Source of the DNA: Phaeodactylibacter xiamenensis
Lineage (GTDB): Bacteria; Bacteroidota; Bacteroidia; Chitinophagales; Saprospiraceae
Assembly: GCF_000759025.1 (NCBI RefSeq)
Contig: NZ_JPOS01000085.1
Location: 1-44,097, forward strand
DNA length: 44,097 bases
Direction: 5' to 3'
Below, in pieces: positions 15,301-24,874 of the stretch. The notes under the pieces were generated by a model. The model saw nothing but the letters and a program-made list of their open reading frames with translations. It did not search any database and had not been told where the DNA came from. A program made the position numbers and the translations under genes. Position 1 is the first letter of the stretch; the number at the start of each line of letters is the position of its first letter.

Positions 15301-15597
15301 CGGCTCTCCCTGATGATTTGCAGGAGAAACGTGCGAGACCTCACTAAATCAAGGCAACCAATGGGACTGGAAGATGCTATTTTAAAAGAAGTGCACGAAC
15401 AGGGCATTGAACGCCGTGTGCTTTTGCCTTAAAGCAAAAAAGGCCATAGATATGAATTGGTTGGATTAGGAAATTGGAGGAATCGAAACTTATGGGGAAC
15501 CACGGTAGAGAACATTAAAGAACTATTGCCTAACATCTTTTCATTCTCTGCCTGCAAACCTAAACATACCCATGGCCATGAAAACAAACTATACTAA
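15301..15597 (+). pseudogene. Decayed coding remnant, unknown family
   Basis: One frame is open across the stretch apart from a stop at 15430-15432. The first part contains MGLEDAILKEVHEQGIERRV, reminiscent of the tails of Rpn/PD-(D/E)XK-type proteins. The second contains KKGHRYELVGLGNW and NIKELLPNIFSFSACKPKH. That second part matches 19095-19240 with mainly synonymous or conservative codon changes (e.g. aac/aat, gaa/gag, tca/tcc, aaa/aag), so it once evolved under coding constraint. Function unknown. Confidence 0.45.
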
Positions 15598-16116
15598 TAC
15601 ACCATAGAATATTTGATTATTCAGTGAGACTAACGGTTCCTTAGCTAAACAAGATGAAAATCAACATTACCATTCTTCAAAAAACTATGCACTATTAGAA
15701 ATTGACATATTTAACTAAATTGGAACCGATAGACTCACATGGGCTAATTCGTTCATTAGCCCTACCGAAGCTTACTAATGCAAAGAAAAGAATCAGAACA
15801 TATTGACCCACTTACAAATGCCCTTCTTTGCTCCTCGATAAAACAAAAATAGAAGAATCAAAGGGCCGCATAATGTGTATACTTACTTTTTGTGACAATG
15901 AAACATAATTATTTGCGCTGCCTTATCCTTTATTACAGACCTAAAATTTTCCAAAACAACTCACAAACAAAATATCATACTGACCCCTCCAGGCAAACAC
16001 CCTCGTGCCGACCATCTCTTCTCTTTACAAATGAAAATTAATTTAATGTATGTGACACTGATTATCGCATATATTGCGCTCTAAAAGGACAATTTTCAAC
16101 AACCAGTGCTCTGTCA
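15433..16116 (+). repeat. Diverged ~680-bp direct repeat, left copy
   Basis: Collinear with 19095-19791: shared anchors include taaacatacccatg, taacggttccttag (15631 vs 19291), acttactttttgtgacaat (15881 vs 19547) and agtgctctgtca (about 16105 vs 19779), with offset 3,660-3,674 bp. The first ~160 bp look formerly coding; the rest is noncoding. From 16117 to 16263 the spacer is GC-richer and holds a TAAGGTACCTTA palindrome but no gene. Confidence 0.75.
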
Positions 16117-16263
16117 GGCCTGAAGCGTTGGGTTGCCTGTGGCGACTTTCCGAGCACGCTTTGCGTTGGAGCCCGCCCCTAAGCAGCACTGCTATCTCAC
16201 GATGCTGCGGGACGGGATAAGGTACCTTACCGCTATATTTTGTGATCCGATCCAACAGGCCTG

Positions 16264-18543
16264 TTATTTCACCGATATTTCATCCACAAAAAGCCAGGCA
16301 TCCCCTTCCCGAATGTGCCAGTCCGGAAGCACAGCGCGGTTGGTTGCTGAGATCTTTATATAGGCAACCCATTGTTCTTCAAAGGCGGTTTCTATCCTCT
16401 TAATTACCGGATCTCTTTCTTTGGACGTGGCCACTGACGTCTCTAATACCGGAGTAAAGCTTTGACCGTCCTCTGAGATAGAGATGTTTACCCGGGTGGG
16501 CAGCATAACGGAAGTGGCGCTGATGTGCTGAAAAAAGTTCAGCCCCACATAGGAGAGCTTCTTCGGGCCTCCCAAATCGATTTTTACATCAAAATCCTTT
16601 TTTGGAAACCCCTGCCAGTTGGGATCATCGCCCCGGGCTATTGCAAATCTATTGTTGACCAGGGCTTTGTCCCCTCCACCACTGTAGGTTTCGTGATATG
16701 GGTTCGTGTAGATTACTTCGCACTGCTCTCCAAATCCGGTGGAAAACAGTTTTTGCAGCGGGAAACCAATTGGAATGCCCTTTCTGAAGCATTGTGCCTT
16801 CACTTCAATTGGGCTCGTGTAGGTGATGGGGCTGGTATACCGTTTGGAATCCATTGTGGGTTCTGAACCATCAAGGGTATACCTGATTTCGTATAAGCCT
16901 AACTCGTTTTTCAGGCTCAGACTGAAGGTGGCGCTGCCTTTGTCGTAAGCCACTTCATAATCAGGAGAGAGGGCGCTGCCGGCAAAATGGTACCCCAAAT
17001 CTGAGAGCCGGTCAAAATGAACATCCATTTTCTCAATAAAACCTGATTGGCTTTTCTGCGCGGGAGGGGTCCAAAGAACTTCGGAAAGGGCGCACAACCT
17101 CGGCAGCATCATGTACTGAGCGTGCCGTAATGTCCTGACCTGCTCCGTCCACAGGTTGGCCTGACCGCCGAGAATATGGTGCTCTTTCCCCGGTTCGATT
17201 TCATCCGGAACAGGGTCAAAATTATAAACGCTGAGCAGGCTGTTGTAGCCGCCCCAGGAAGGTGGCTCAAATTCGCTTTTACCCTGGCTATGGTCGAAGT
17301 ATAGAGGAGACCCCGGCGACAGTACGACATCATGCCCGGCATTGGCCGCTTCCACGCCTCCTTTTACGCCTCTCCAGGACATGACCGTTGCTCTTTCCGG
17401 CAGGCCACCTTCCAGAATTTCGTCCCAGCCAATCAGTTTTTTGCCTTTGGAATGAATAAAGGCTTCCATTCTCTTCACAAAGTAGCTTTGCAGCTCCTCT
17501 CCGCTCTGCAAATTTTCCACCTGCATCCTGCGCCTGCATTTTGGGCATTGCAGCCAGCCCTCTTTTCCTACTTCATCCCCTCCAATATGCAGATACTCCC
17601 CAGGGAATAACTCCACTACCTCGCTTATGATGTTTTGCAGGAACTCGAAGGTCTTTTCATTGCCCGCGCAATAAACGCCAGGTGCCCCCTGCCCATCGCA
17701 AGCCAGCTCGGGATAGCATTGCAAGGCCGCTTCCGAGTGCCCGGGCATCTCAATCTCCGGGATGATATCTATGTACCGGTCCGCAGCATAGGCTACGATT
17801 TCCTGAATGTCTGCTTTTGTGTAATAGCCGCCATAGACCTCCCCTTCTGCATGCTGGTCTGCCGTTTCAAAGTCTTCCCAGGGTTGCTTTCCGGCTTTCA
17901 CTTTTCGCCAGGCCCCTCTTCTTGTAAGCTCCGGATAGCGCTCTGTTTCGATCCGCCAGCCGATCCCGTCCACCAAGTGCCAGTGGAACTTATTCATCTT
18001 GTGCATGGCCAGAATATCGATCACTTTTTTCACGGAGTCCTTTGGAAAAAAATGCCGGGACACGTCCAACATCATCCCTCTCCACAAGAAGGCTGGCTTG
18101 TCCTGAATGCGCACAAAGCGAAGTACCGGGGCTTTAACTACAGCCTGCGGGCTCATCAATTGCTTCAGGGTTTGAATACCATAGAAGAGCCCCTGTTCCG
18201 TACTGCTTTCAATCAGTATACCTGATTCGGAAACAGTCAGTTGATAAGCACCCGGCACCTCTGTCCCGGATTTTACCAGGCGAATGGCATTTGGCTGATC
18301 TTCTGTAGCTGTTTTCAAATCTAACCGGAAGCGGTCTTTGAGAAAAGCCTGCAGTTCTTCCGCCAGCTTCTGCCCGTTACCAGTAGCGGGTACTACCAAT
18401 ACCGTATTTGTATTGACTTCGAATACCCCCTGCTGGTATTCAATTTCAGCCGGTTGGGGAATAATGCCGGGCGTAGGTAGGCCAGCCTGCTGACAGCCCG
18501 TCAGGACAACAATCAGGAAGCACAGCAATAGAGTATTTTTCAT
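16264..18543 (-). CDS. GH20 beta-N-acetylhexosaminidase lipoprotein
   Basis: From the ATG at 18543 the protein (759 aa) starts MKNTLLLCFLIVVLTGC, a lipoprotein signal with Cys17 as lipidation site. ATGs at 18558 and 18597 are alternatives. A GH20b-like domain (about 25-140) contains GIIPQPAEIEYQ. The GH20 TIM barrel follows, with NKFHWHLVDGIGWRIE and HIGGDEVGKEGW; Asp323-Glu324 is the expected substrate-assisted catalytic pair. A chitobiase C-terminal-type domain (YTLDGSEPT) and an F5/8-like C-terminal domain (VDEISVK end) follow. It should release terminal GlcNAc/GalNAc from chitin oligomers or glycoconjugates at the outer membrane or periplasm. It is a lone minus-strand gene flanked on both sides by copies of a 680-bp diverged repeat. 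Confidence 0.93.
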   Translation of the reverse strand: MKNTLLLCFLIVVLTGCQQAGLPTPGIIPQPAEIEYQQGVFEVNTNTVLVVPATGNGQKLAEELQAFLKDRFRLDLKTATEDQPNAIRLVKSGTEVPGAYQLTVSESGILIESSTEQGLFYGIQTLKQLMSPQAVVKAPVLRFVRIQDKPAFLWRGMMLDVSRHFFPKDSVKKVIDILAMHKMNKFHWHLVDGIGWRIETERYPELTRRGAWRKVKAGKQPWEDFETADQHAEGEVYGGYYTKADIQEIVAYAADRYIDIIPEIEMPGHSEAALQCYPELACDGQGAPGVYCAGNEKTFEFLQNIISEVVELFPGEYLHIGGDEVGKEGWLQCPKCRRRMQVENLQSGEELQSYFVKRMEAFIHSKGKKLIGWDEILEGGLPERATVMSWRGVKGGVEAANAGHDVVLSPGSPLYFDHSQGKSEFEPPSWGGYNSLLSVYNFDPVPDEIEPGKEHHILGGQANLWTEQVRTLRHAQYMMLPRLCALSEVLWTPPAQKSQSGFIEKMDVHFDRLSDLGYHFAGSALSPDYEVAYDKGSATFSLSLKNELGLYEIRYTLDGSEPTMDSKRYTSPITYTSPIEVKAQCFRKGIPIGFPLQKLFSTGFGEQCEVIYTNPYHETYSGGGDKALVNNRFAIARGDDPNWQGFPKKDFDVKIDLGGPKKLSYVGLNFFQHISATSVMLPTRVNISISEDGQSFTPVLETSVATSKERDPVIKRIETAFEEQWVAYIKISATNRAVLPDWHIREGDAWLFVDEISVK

Positions 18544-18735
18544 GTGAAGTCGTTTCATTTCAGGGCTACTGCGGAAGCCCCCCGTTTGCTTTATCAACAG
18601 TGGCCATGGACAGCCACAGGGGCTGAAAATACCTAAATTCGGGCATATAGGATTCCGGGATAAACCTGCTGCAACAGCGGGGCAGTGGCTTTTAACTGCC
18701 TGGGGTATTCTGCCGAAAGAATTGACCCCATGTAG

Positions 18736-18924
18736 CCTTACCTGGACTACCTGGAGTTTGCTTTACAATCAGAAGTATTTGACAAATGGCCCTGTCTCGG
18801 TGAGATAGGGAGTGTAAGGTTTGAAATTAATCCAGAGGAGGGAAAATCCATTCTTAAATATAGTGCCATGTTAGCATCTCTAATGATAGCCAAGTCCAAA
18901 AAGGGATTAATAAGCACTGGTTGA
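18736..18924 (+). pseudogene. Short coding relic in gene-poor spacer
   Basis: Open frame of about 60 codons (LDYLEFALQSEVF..., SVRFEINPEEGKSILKYSAM, LASLMIAKSKKGL) without a start. A second copy of the GKSI..AMLASL piece lies at 19802-19846, just past the right 680-bp repeat, so a decayed gene fragment was duplicated. The rest of 18544-19094 holds no convincing gene; 18921-19130 carries a frame (LYWFEVEELNLWLYLDG) leading into the repeat. Confidence 0.35.
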
Positions 18925-19094
18925 GGGGCAAACTTCAAATGTTTAACCGGTCATGCCCTTCGATCTCACGAATCCAATATGAGCGCATCTTAGCGGGGAG
19001 GCAACAGCATAAGCCTTCTTTAGGCATTTTATCACTCCAACTGGATATTCGGCTTTACTGGTTTGAGGTTGAGGAGCTGAACCTGTGGCTTTAC

Positions 19095-19791
19095 CTTGAT
19101 GGAAAAAGTCACAGGTACGAATTGGCTTGACTAAAAATCAGAGTAATTGACAGCCTGGGGGGCTGATAGAAAATGTAAAAGAGCTATTTCCAAATATCTT
19201 TTCCTTCTCTACCTATAAGCCTAAACATACCCATGACCATGAAAACAGAATTACCTATAATCCATAACAAATTATTGTAAAGAGTGAGCCTAACGGTTCC
19301 TTAGCAATACAACATAAACAAGTAACATAACTCATTCTCCAAAAACTATGCACAATTAATTGGCTGAGCTGTATTGCTGAGAACGGAACCGAAAGACTCT
19401 CCTTAGGCTAATGCGTTTATTAGACCATACCGAGGCATACCAATGAAGAGAAAAGGATTCAGAACAGATTGACCTGCTTACAAATGCTCTTCTATGATTC
19501 TCAGTAGCCTAAAATTAAAAGAGCATCGAAGAAGTATAATACAAATACTTACTTTTTGTGACAATAAAAAACAATTTCACACCTCGAAGAAGCCTTGCTA
19601 TTTTCACAAAATACACAAGGGAGCTAAACATAATTTCCCCAAGCAAATTGCATGTTATCCCACCGTCTTTTCATTGATTTTACAAATGTGAAATATTTAA
19701 ATATCAGTGACATTAACAGATGGCTGTATTCTGATTGTCTACCAATCAAAATACCTTAGATATTCTAAATTTCCTCCCAGTGCTCTGTCAA
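19095..19791 (+). repeat. Diverged ~680-bp direct repeat, right copy
   Basis: Right partner of 15433-16116, same orientation. Its left part carries the coding relic GKSHRYELA...NVKELFPNIFSFSTYKPKH, frameshifted or stopped before it. A short stretch at about 26030-26075 (ttcggctttactggttt) resembles sequence just upstream of this copy (about 19045-19090), suggesting a third, more reduced copy. Confidence 0.75.
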
Positions 19792-19840
19792 GTGTAAAAA
19801 ATAGGGTAAGTCCATTAGGGATGCTATGTTAGCATCTCTA

Positions 19841-22456
19841 TTAAGGCCTTATCAATGTAACATCTCCTTTTAGCAGCTGAAGACGGTCGTCACTTAGGCG
19901 GCACTGTACAAAGTAGAGATATACTCCTGTATGCATCCGCTCATCTCTGAATGTACCATCCCAACCGTGGAGGGAGCTGTTTGGCGGGAAGTCCTGTTGT
20001 TGATAAAGCTGATTGCCCCAACGGTCGAACACCTGAAAATCTTCTACATTTATGACATCTTCACCTGCATATACGATGAGGCGGTCGTTAACGCCATCAT
20101 CATTGGGGCTAAATGCATTAGGGACAAACACCTTGCCATCGATCGGCTCAACTGTGATTGTGATGAGATCTGTACCGCTACAGCCATTATCGGAAAAAGC
20201 AGTCAGCACATAGGTAGTTGTCTCAGCTGGAATAGCAAAGGTGCTAGGGCTGTTTGGCGCGCTTATGCCAGCAGATGGTGACCAGATAACGCTATCTATC
20301 GTAGATGTTGCTTCAGGATCAAGCAGAACACTATCACCCGCCTGTATGCTAAGGTCTGCACCTAGGTTTACAATTAATGCTTCCCCTTCCTCTAAAGTAA
20401 GTCCACTGCTCATCTGACAACCGTTACTGTCTGTGATAATAGCGGTATAACTGCCAGCATTTTGCCCACTGAGGATATACGGGAATGTATTGCCCATGTT
20501 GTATGTCGACCCGTTGAAATCCATGCTATAGGGAGGTGTCCCTCCAAAAACCGAATCAATGATGACTTCTCCACTACTGTCACCAAGACAAACCGGATGA
20601 ATAGCGGTTACACCAAACTGTAATTCAGAAGGCGCTGAAATCATAACTTCTCCTGCAGCGGTGCAGTTCTCGGTATCTGTCACCACCACCTGATAGCTCC
20701 CGCTCTGTAACCCTGAAAGGGTTTCCTGCCCATCAAACGTATCCACGTTCCAGTCGATAGCGTAAGGAGCAACCCCTCCGGTAATTTCAAGATTAATGAT
20801 GCCGTCATTGCTGTTGAAACAGCTGGGGGCTGTAGCTATAAGCAGTACCTCAAGCGCACAGCTGGGCCCGGAAATCTCAGTGCTGCAATCTGCAGTACAG
20901 CCATTGGCGTCTGTAAGTTGAAAGATGTAATTCCCTTCTGATAAATCATCCAAAGTATAGTTCCCGGTGTCGATTGCCAATACACCGCTGACCGGCCCAG
21001 AATAGCTGAGCTCATAGGGCGGTGTCCCTCCATCTATTGTTAAGCTGGCTATACCATCAGTACCTCCTACCGTGGAGACCGGTGCTAACTCCGAACAGCT
21101 AAGGGTCAGGGGTACGGGTTCTGTGAGCGCAATAGCCGCCTCCGCGGAACAGCCCAAGGTATCAGTTACCACCACGCTGTAGTTGCCTGGCGGGAGGCTT
21201 TCCAATGTGCTCATTCCATCATAATCATCAATGTTCCAGTCGATAGTAAAGGGTGCAGCCCCATCAAAGATCAGTAATGACAACTCGCCATCAGCTGCAC
21301 TATTGCATGATATTCCGGTGCTGTCAAAGCTGATGCTCAGGCTGCATGGAATTTCACCCAGGCAATCGCAGCTCTCCTGTATCGCATCTCCTTCTGACAA
21401 CGGGTTCCCATCATCACAGGGCGCACCAACTTCATCTATTCCTGCACAAAAGTTAGCATGTGCGCCTTGCCAGGGCATCATCGGGTTATTGATGGACGAA
21501 AAAACATCCAAGCCGCATATGAAAGCAGGAAAAAAACAGGATAGATTATTATTGTTGCAATAGAATACATCCAGCTCCGGAAGGTAAGCTAAATCAGGTA
21601 TCGGCCCTGTTAGCTCATTGCCAGCCACAGTCAATTCCCGAAGTACGGGTGTATTTGAAAACGCGGGTATCATACCGGATAGGCTGTTGTTAGCACAGTG
21701 AAAAATTTCCAGCAATGGAAGGTTTGTGAAATCCGGGATGTTTCCAGTCAGGGAATTATTCATACACCGAAACCGGTAGACCTGAGGAGTAGCCGAAAAG
21801 TCAGGAATTTCTCCTTCCAACTGATTCTGGCCTATTTCCAGCCACTCCAGGTTTGGCAGGTCGGTAAAATCAGGTATTGTCCCCACCAGCATATTCCCCA
21901 TCAGGATTAACTCTCGCAAATTGGGCAGACTCGTAAAATCCGGGATGGTACCAGACAGCTCATTATTAGCACAGTGAAGTATTTCGAGCAGAGGCATATT
22001 GCTAAAGTCCGGAAGGCTACCCGTCAATTGATTATCCATAGCTCTAAATCGCTGCAGGGCTGGGAGGCCTGAGAAGTCAGGAATTTCTCCTTCCAACTGA
22101 TTGAAACCTAACTCCAACTGGCTTAGGAAGGGTAAATTTAAATCAGGTATTGTCCCTGCCAGGGCATTATTATCAAGGATGAGGCTAATCACTCTGCCGT
22201 TGTTATCGCAACCGATGCCGTACCAGGTACAGGGGTCACAATTTTCGCCAATTTGACCTTCTGCCCAGCCCGTATTGTCATCCCACGCTGCACCATTCGT
22301 TTGATTATAAAGAACCATGAGAGCATCATAATCCGGGTGTGGGCAATTTAAATTGATGATGGATGTACGATCTGGTAAGTGAGCTCCTGTTGTAGTGATT
22401 ACGAGAATAATAAGTACAGAGATCGAGTAACTTCGGATACATTTGAGCATATTCAT
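19841..22456 (-). CDS. LRR / SprB-repeat surface protein with type B T9SS C-terminal domain
   Basis: 871 aa. Signal peptide (ISVLIILVITTTGA), then the plant-type LRR cap 'YDALMVLYNQTNGAAWDDNT' and about 11 leucine-rich repeats (residues about 85-320, e.g. LPLLEILHCANNELSGTIPD). A cysteine-bearing linker follows, then several SprB-like repeats ('GTPPYELSY', 'GLQSGSYQVVVTDTENC') at about 370-680, an Ig-like segment, and a gliding-motility-associated C-terminal domain (FVPNAFSPNDDGVNDRLIVY ... GVYLYFVQC). That last domain is the type B T9SS sorting signal. Expected on the cell surface, for binding or adhesion. LRRs alternate two motif variants, indicating pairwise duplication. No partner gene on this strand within 1 kb. 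Confidence 0.9.
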   Translation of the reverse strand: MNMLKCIRSYSISVLIILVITTTGAHLPDRTSIINLNCPHPDYDALMVLYNQTNGAAWDDNTGWAEGQIGENCDPCTWYGIGCDNNGRVISLILDNNALAGTIPDLNLPFLSQLELGFNQLEGEIPDFSGLPALQRFRAMDNQLTGSLPDFSNMPLLEILHCANNELSGTIPDFTSLPNLRELILMGNMLVGTIPDFTDLPNLEWLEIGQNQLEGEIPDFSATPQVYRFRCMNNSLTGNIPDFTNLPLLEIFHCANNSLSGMIPAFSNTPVLRELTVAGNELTGPIPDLAYLPELDVFYCNNNNLSCFFPAFICGLDVFSSINNPMMPWQGAHANFCAGIDEVGAPCDDGNPLSEGDAIQESCDCLGEIPCSLSISFDSTGISCNSAADGELSLLIFDGAAPFTIDWNIDDYDGMSTLESLPPGNYSVVVTDTLGCSAEAAIALTEPVPLTLSCSELAPVSTVGGTDGIASLTIDGGTPPYELSYSGPVSGVLAIDTGNYTLDDLSEGNYIFQLTDANGCTADCSTEISGPSCALEVLLIATAPSCFNSNDGIINLEITGGVAPYAIDWNVDTFDGQETLSGLQSGSYQVVVTDTENCTAAGEVMISAPSELQFGVTAIHPVCLGDSSGEVIIDSVFGGTPPYSMDFNGSTYNMGNTFPYILSGQNAGSYTAIITDSNGCQMSSGLTLEEGEALIVNLGADLSIQAGDSVLLDPEATSTIDSVIWSPSAGISAPNSPSTFAIPAETTTYVLTAFSDNGCSGTDLITITVEPIDGKVFVPNAFSPNDDGVNDRLIVYAGEDVINVEDFQVFDRWGNQLYQQQDFPPNSSLHGWDGTFRDERMHTGVYLYFVQCRLSDDRLQLLKGDVTLIRP

Positions 22457-22496
22457 AAAACTTAATGTTGGGGTTCAGTATAATATTTGCAGGGCG

Positions 22497-22504
22497 CAAA
22501 TATA
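22497..22504 (-). promoter_or_regulatory. Bacteroidota -7 element (TATATTTG) before LRR gene
   Basis: TATATTTG on the minus strand matches TAnnTTTG, about 40 bp before the ATG at 22456. No clear -33 TTG at the usual distance, so it is only a candidate. Confidence 0.35.
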
Positions 22505-22718
22505 TTCAAAAAATTAAGCCTTCTTGTTTAGGCATACCACCCTGCGCGGCTGACCTGCTGTTATTCGGACTCTCAACAGACTGCCAATAATATAAATGAG
22601 CACTGCCCATCTCATTGCATCAGCGAGATACGAGGAACCGTTATTGTTGTGCCGAAGGTTGTGCGGTTGGCGGAAAGCATACGGCTCTCCGCCTTTTATA
22701 ACAATGGGATATCCCCGC

Positions 22719-22823
22719 TTATACGCAATACGAAGTGGTTTGCAACATTGGAGCAAGCCACTTCTCAGCGTGAATGCTGACATTGAGTAGGTTTGCTGTG
22801 GCAAACCACTTAATCGTCAGTAT
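22719..22823 (+). repeat. Palindrome-string dispersed repeat, copy 2 (short form)
   Basis: Starts TTATACGCAATACGAAG, ends CTTAATCGTCAGTATA. It holds AAGTGGtTTGC/GCAAgCCACTT and GGTTTGC-tgtg-GCAAACC. It lacks the CTGGC and CCAGAC blocks of copies 1 and 3. The surrounding spacer 22505-23011 otherwise shows no gene. Confidence 0.85.
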
Positions 22824-23011
22824 AACGCTAAATCATTTACACTGGCCGTTAAGTTGAAATCAAAAGCAAAGACAACGGAAGGTGAGAATTTGATGACGAG
22901 CCAGGCGGAGTGTGTGGACTGCATCTTAAGTCGAGCCTAGTTGCTTTTAGCGTTGACCTGTAGCCTGTGGCTTTTTTCGGACAATTGATTAAAAAAGGTA
23001 TTTTTACCTCT

Positions 23012-23134
23012 ATGGATCATCTATCAACAGATCAATACCGATTAGATATAAAAAAAGCGGTTGAGCACTTCTGGAAGACCAGAGGTATTCAAAAGAATTC
23101 TAAGGAAAAGAAGCCTCTCTGGACACTTTCCTGA
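23012..23134 (+). pseudogene. N-terminal stub of a PaeR7I/XhoI-type restriction endonuclease
   Basis: A 40-codon ORF (MDHLSTDQYRLDIKKAV, EHFWKTRGIQKNSKEKK, then PLWTLS stop). The 'A..HFW.TR..Q' pattern is what I associate with the start of PaeR7I/XhoI-family endonucleases, and the next gene is an Eco57I-class adenine methyltransferase of the size used by such systems. The remaining ~200 codons of an endonuclease are absent, so this is most likely a deletion relic. The family call is by motif only. Confidence 0.45.
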
Positions 23135-23177
23135 TGTCTTTTATGGGGCATCTCCAATCAAAATCAAAGCTCTTCCT

Positions 23178-24782
23178 ATGATGTACGGAGAACGATCGAA
23201 TGGTAAAGAGCACGGAGTGGTTTTGACGAAACCTGAAGTCGTTGAAAAAATGCTCGACCTTGCAGGCTTTAAAGCAGACCGGGATCTGCGCGCAGTCAGG
23301 GTCATTGAACCTTCAGCTGGGGAAGGAGCCTTCGCATTACCTCTAATTCGAAGGCTCTATCAGTCCTCCCAACGATATTCATTCGACTTTATTAAAGCGC
23401 TTCAAAACCTGAAATTCTATGACATTGACCGTACTTCACTCGACATATTGAAAGGAAGGGTGCTCCAAGAGTTCGAAGGTATATCGGAAGAGCAGGCTGA
23501 AGAGTTTATAATGTGCGGAGATTTTCTCACGGCACAAACCGAACCCTGTGATTTGGTAATTGGAAATCCGCCCTATATTAGACACGAGAATATACCCAAT
23601 GATAAAAAAGAGCAGTACAAAAAGCATTTTACCACCTTTATCCATCGCAGTGATATTTACATTCCATTCTATGAAAAAGGGCTAAAACTACTCAGGGAGA
23701 ACGGAAGGCTATGTTATATCTGCGCCAACCGATGGTTGAAAAATCAGTATGGAAAGCGTTTGCGGACACTGATTGCTAAGCTGTTCAGCCTGGAGTATAT
23801 CATAGATTTAGAAAATGTAGATGCTTTTGAAGAATCCGTTATTGCCTATCCGGCGATTACTACTATTCAAAATACAACCCGACAAAGTCCAATACCTTAT
23901 TACCAGCTTGATGACCTGGAATCTTTGCTCAACTTTTCAATCGGCACACCGCCTAGCCGAACTTTAAGCAATAATCCGGACAATTGGTTTGCTCGTGATT
24001 ATCATTTAAATGGCTCTACAGTCAAGCTGAGCGCGATTTCTGAGCAGGGCTTTAAGATTGGAATTGGGGTGGCTACCGGACGGGATAAGGTGTTCATAGG
24101 CAAAGATATGAAGGGCCACATAGAGGAAACCCTGCTACTTCCTATCCTTCTATCAAAAGATATCCGTGGGCAGCGGGTGAATTGGAGCGGAAACTATCTT
24201 CTAAATCCCTATACTACCGATGGCAACTTGATTGATCTCGGAGAATTCCCTAAAGCAAAAGCTTACCTTTTTAAACACTATGAGCAGCTGGTAAAGCGCC
24301 ATGTTGCCAAAAAGAACCCAAAGAACTGGTATCGAACCATTGACAAAGTCCATGCTGAACTGACACACGCCCCAAAGATCATCTTACCGGACATTACCGG
24401 CAACCCCCTTATCCATATCGACCAGGGTAATTATTACCCTCATCACAATCTTTACTACATAACGGGAAAAGAAATTCCCGATCTGGAATTACTAGCCGCT
24501 ATCCTAATGTCTGATTTTGTTCGGGACCAACTCCTTGAGCTTGGGAACAAAATGAACGGAGGATATCCCAGGTGGCAAAGCCAGAACTTAAAAAAACTTA
24601 GAATCCCTTATCTGGATGCTCTACCCAACAGTCTAAAAAAGAAGATACGCAAAGCTTACAGAGATCAGGATACTGAGCAGATAAATGAATACGTGAATCT
24701 AACCAACTTCTTCGGCTATACTCGCACAGAAGGACAACTCGCGCTATTTGAACCTCGCAACCGCAACTATCTACAGGGATAA
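23178..24782 (+). CDS. Adenine-specific DNA methyltransferase (Eco57I class), probably orphan
   Basis: 534 aa from the ATG at 23178 (23181 also possible). The frame is open further upstream to 23061 (TTG), but that part overlaps the endonuclease stub in another frame. Motif X-like 'HGVVLTKPEVVEKMLDLAGF'; motif I (AdoMet) 'VIEPSAGEGAF'; motif IV 'DLVIGNPPYIRHENI', the NPPY of N6-adenine methylases. The C-terminal target-recognition part ends with 'GGYPRWQSQNLKKLRIP', typical of TaqI/Eco57I-class enzymes. It should transfer methyl from AdoMet to adenine in a specific duplex site; CTCGAG is a guess that follows only if the stub is PaeR7I-like. No intact nuclease gene lies nearby, so the methylase may serve as an anti-restriction or epigenetic relic. 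Confidence 0.88.
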   Translation: MMYGERSNGKEHGVVLTKPEVVEKMLDLAGFKADRDLRAVRVIEPSAGEGAFALPLIRRLYQSSQRYSFDFIKALQNLKFYDIDRTSLDILKGRVLQEFEGISEEQAEEFIMCGDFLTAQTEPCDLVIGNPPYIRHENIPNDKKEQYKKHFTTFIHRSDIYIPFYEKGLKLLRENGRLCYICANRWLKNQYGKRLRTLIAKLFSLEYIIDLENVDAFEESVIAYPAITTIQNTTRQSPIPYYQLDDLESLLNFSIGTPPSRTLSNNPDNWFARDYHLNGSTVKLSAISEQGFKIGIGVATGRDKVFIGKDMKGHIEETLLLPILLSKDIRGQRVNWSGNYLLNPYTTDGNLIDLGEFPKAKAYLFKHYEQLVKRHVAKKNPKNWYRTIDKVHAELTHAPKIILPDITGNPLIHIDQGNYYPHHNLYYITGKEIPDLELLAAILMSDFVRDQLLELGNKMNGGYPRWQSQNLKKLRIPYLDALPNSLKKKIRKAYRDQDTEQINEYVNLTNFFGYTRTEGQLALFEPRNRNYLQG

Positions 24783-24811
24783 GGGTGTGGATATCCGGCA
24801 GACTCTTCGCC

Positions 24812-24858
24812 CTTCAAGTCAGCTGCCCGACTTGAAGTCGCGGCCTGAAGGATTTTTT
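24812..24858 (+). terminator. Hairpin and T-tract after the methyltransferase gene
   Basis: Perfect inverted repeat CTTCAAGTC (24812-24820) / GACTTGAAG (24829-24837), with T6 at 24853-24858. The T-tract is 15 bp beyond the stem, which is unusual, so termination is plausible but not certain. Confidence 0.4.
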
Positions 24859-24874
24859 GACTCCGCAAGAATTT

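Noticed and set aside
16043-16255. 70-codon minus-strand frame and 76-codon plus-strand frame in the spacer after the hexosaminidase
   Set aside because: No family resemblance, overlapping in opposite directions, and inside the region next to the diverged repeat.
23061-23177. TTG-initiated N-terminal extension of the methyltransferase
   Set aside because: Overlaps the endonuclease stub in another frame; the conserved methylase start region begins just after the ATGs at 23178/23181.
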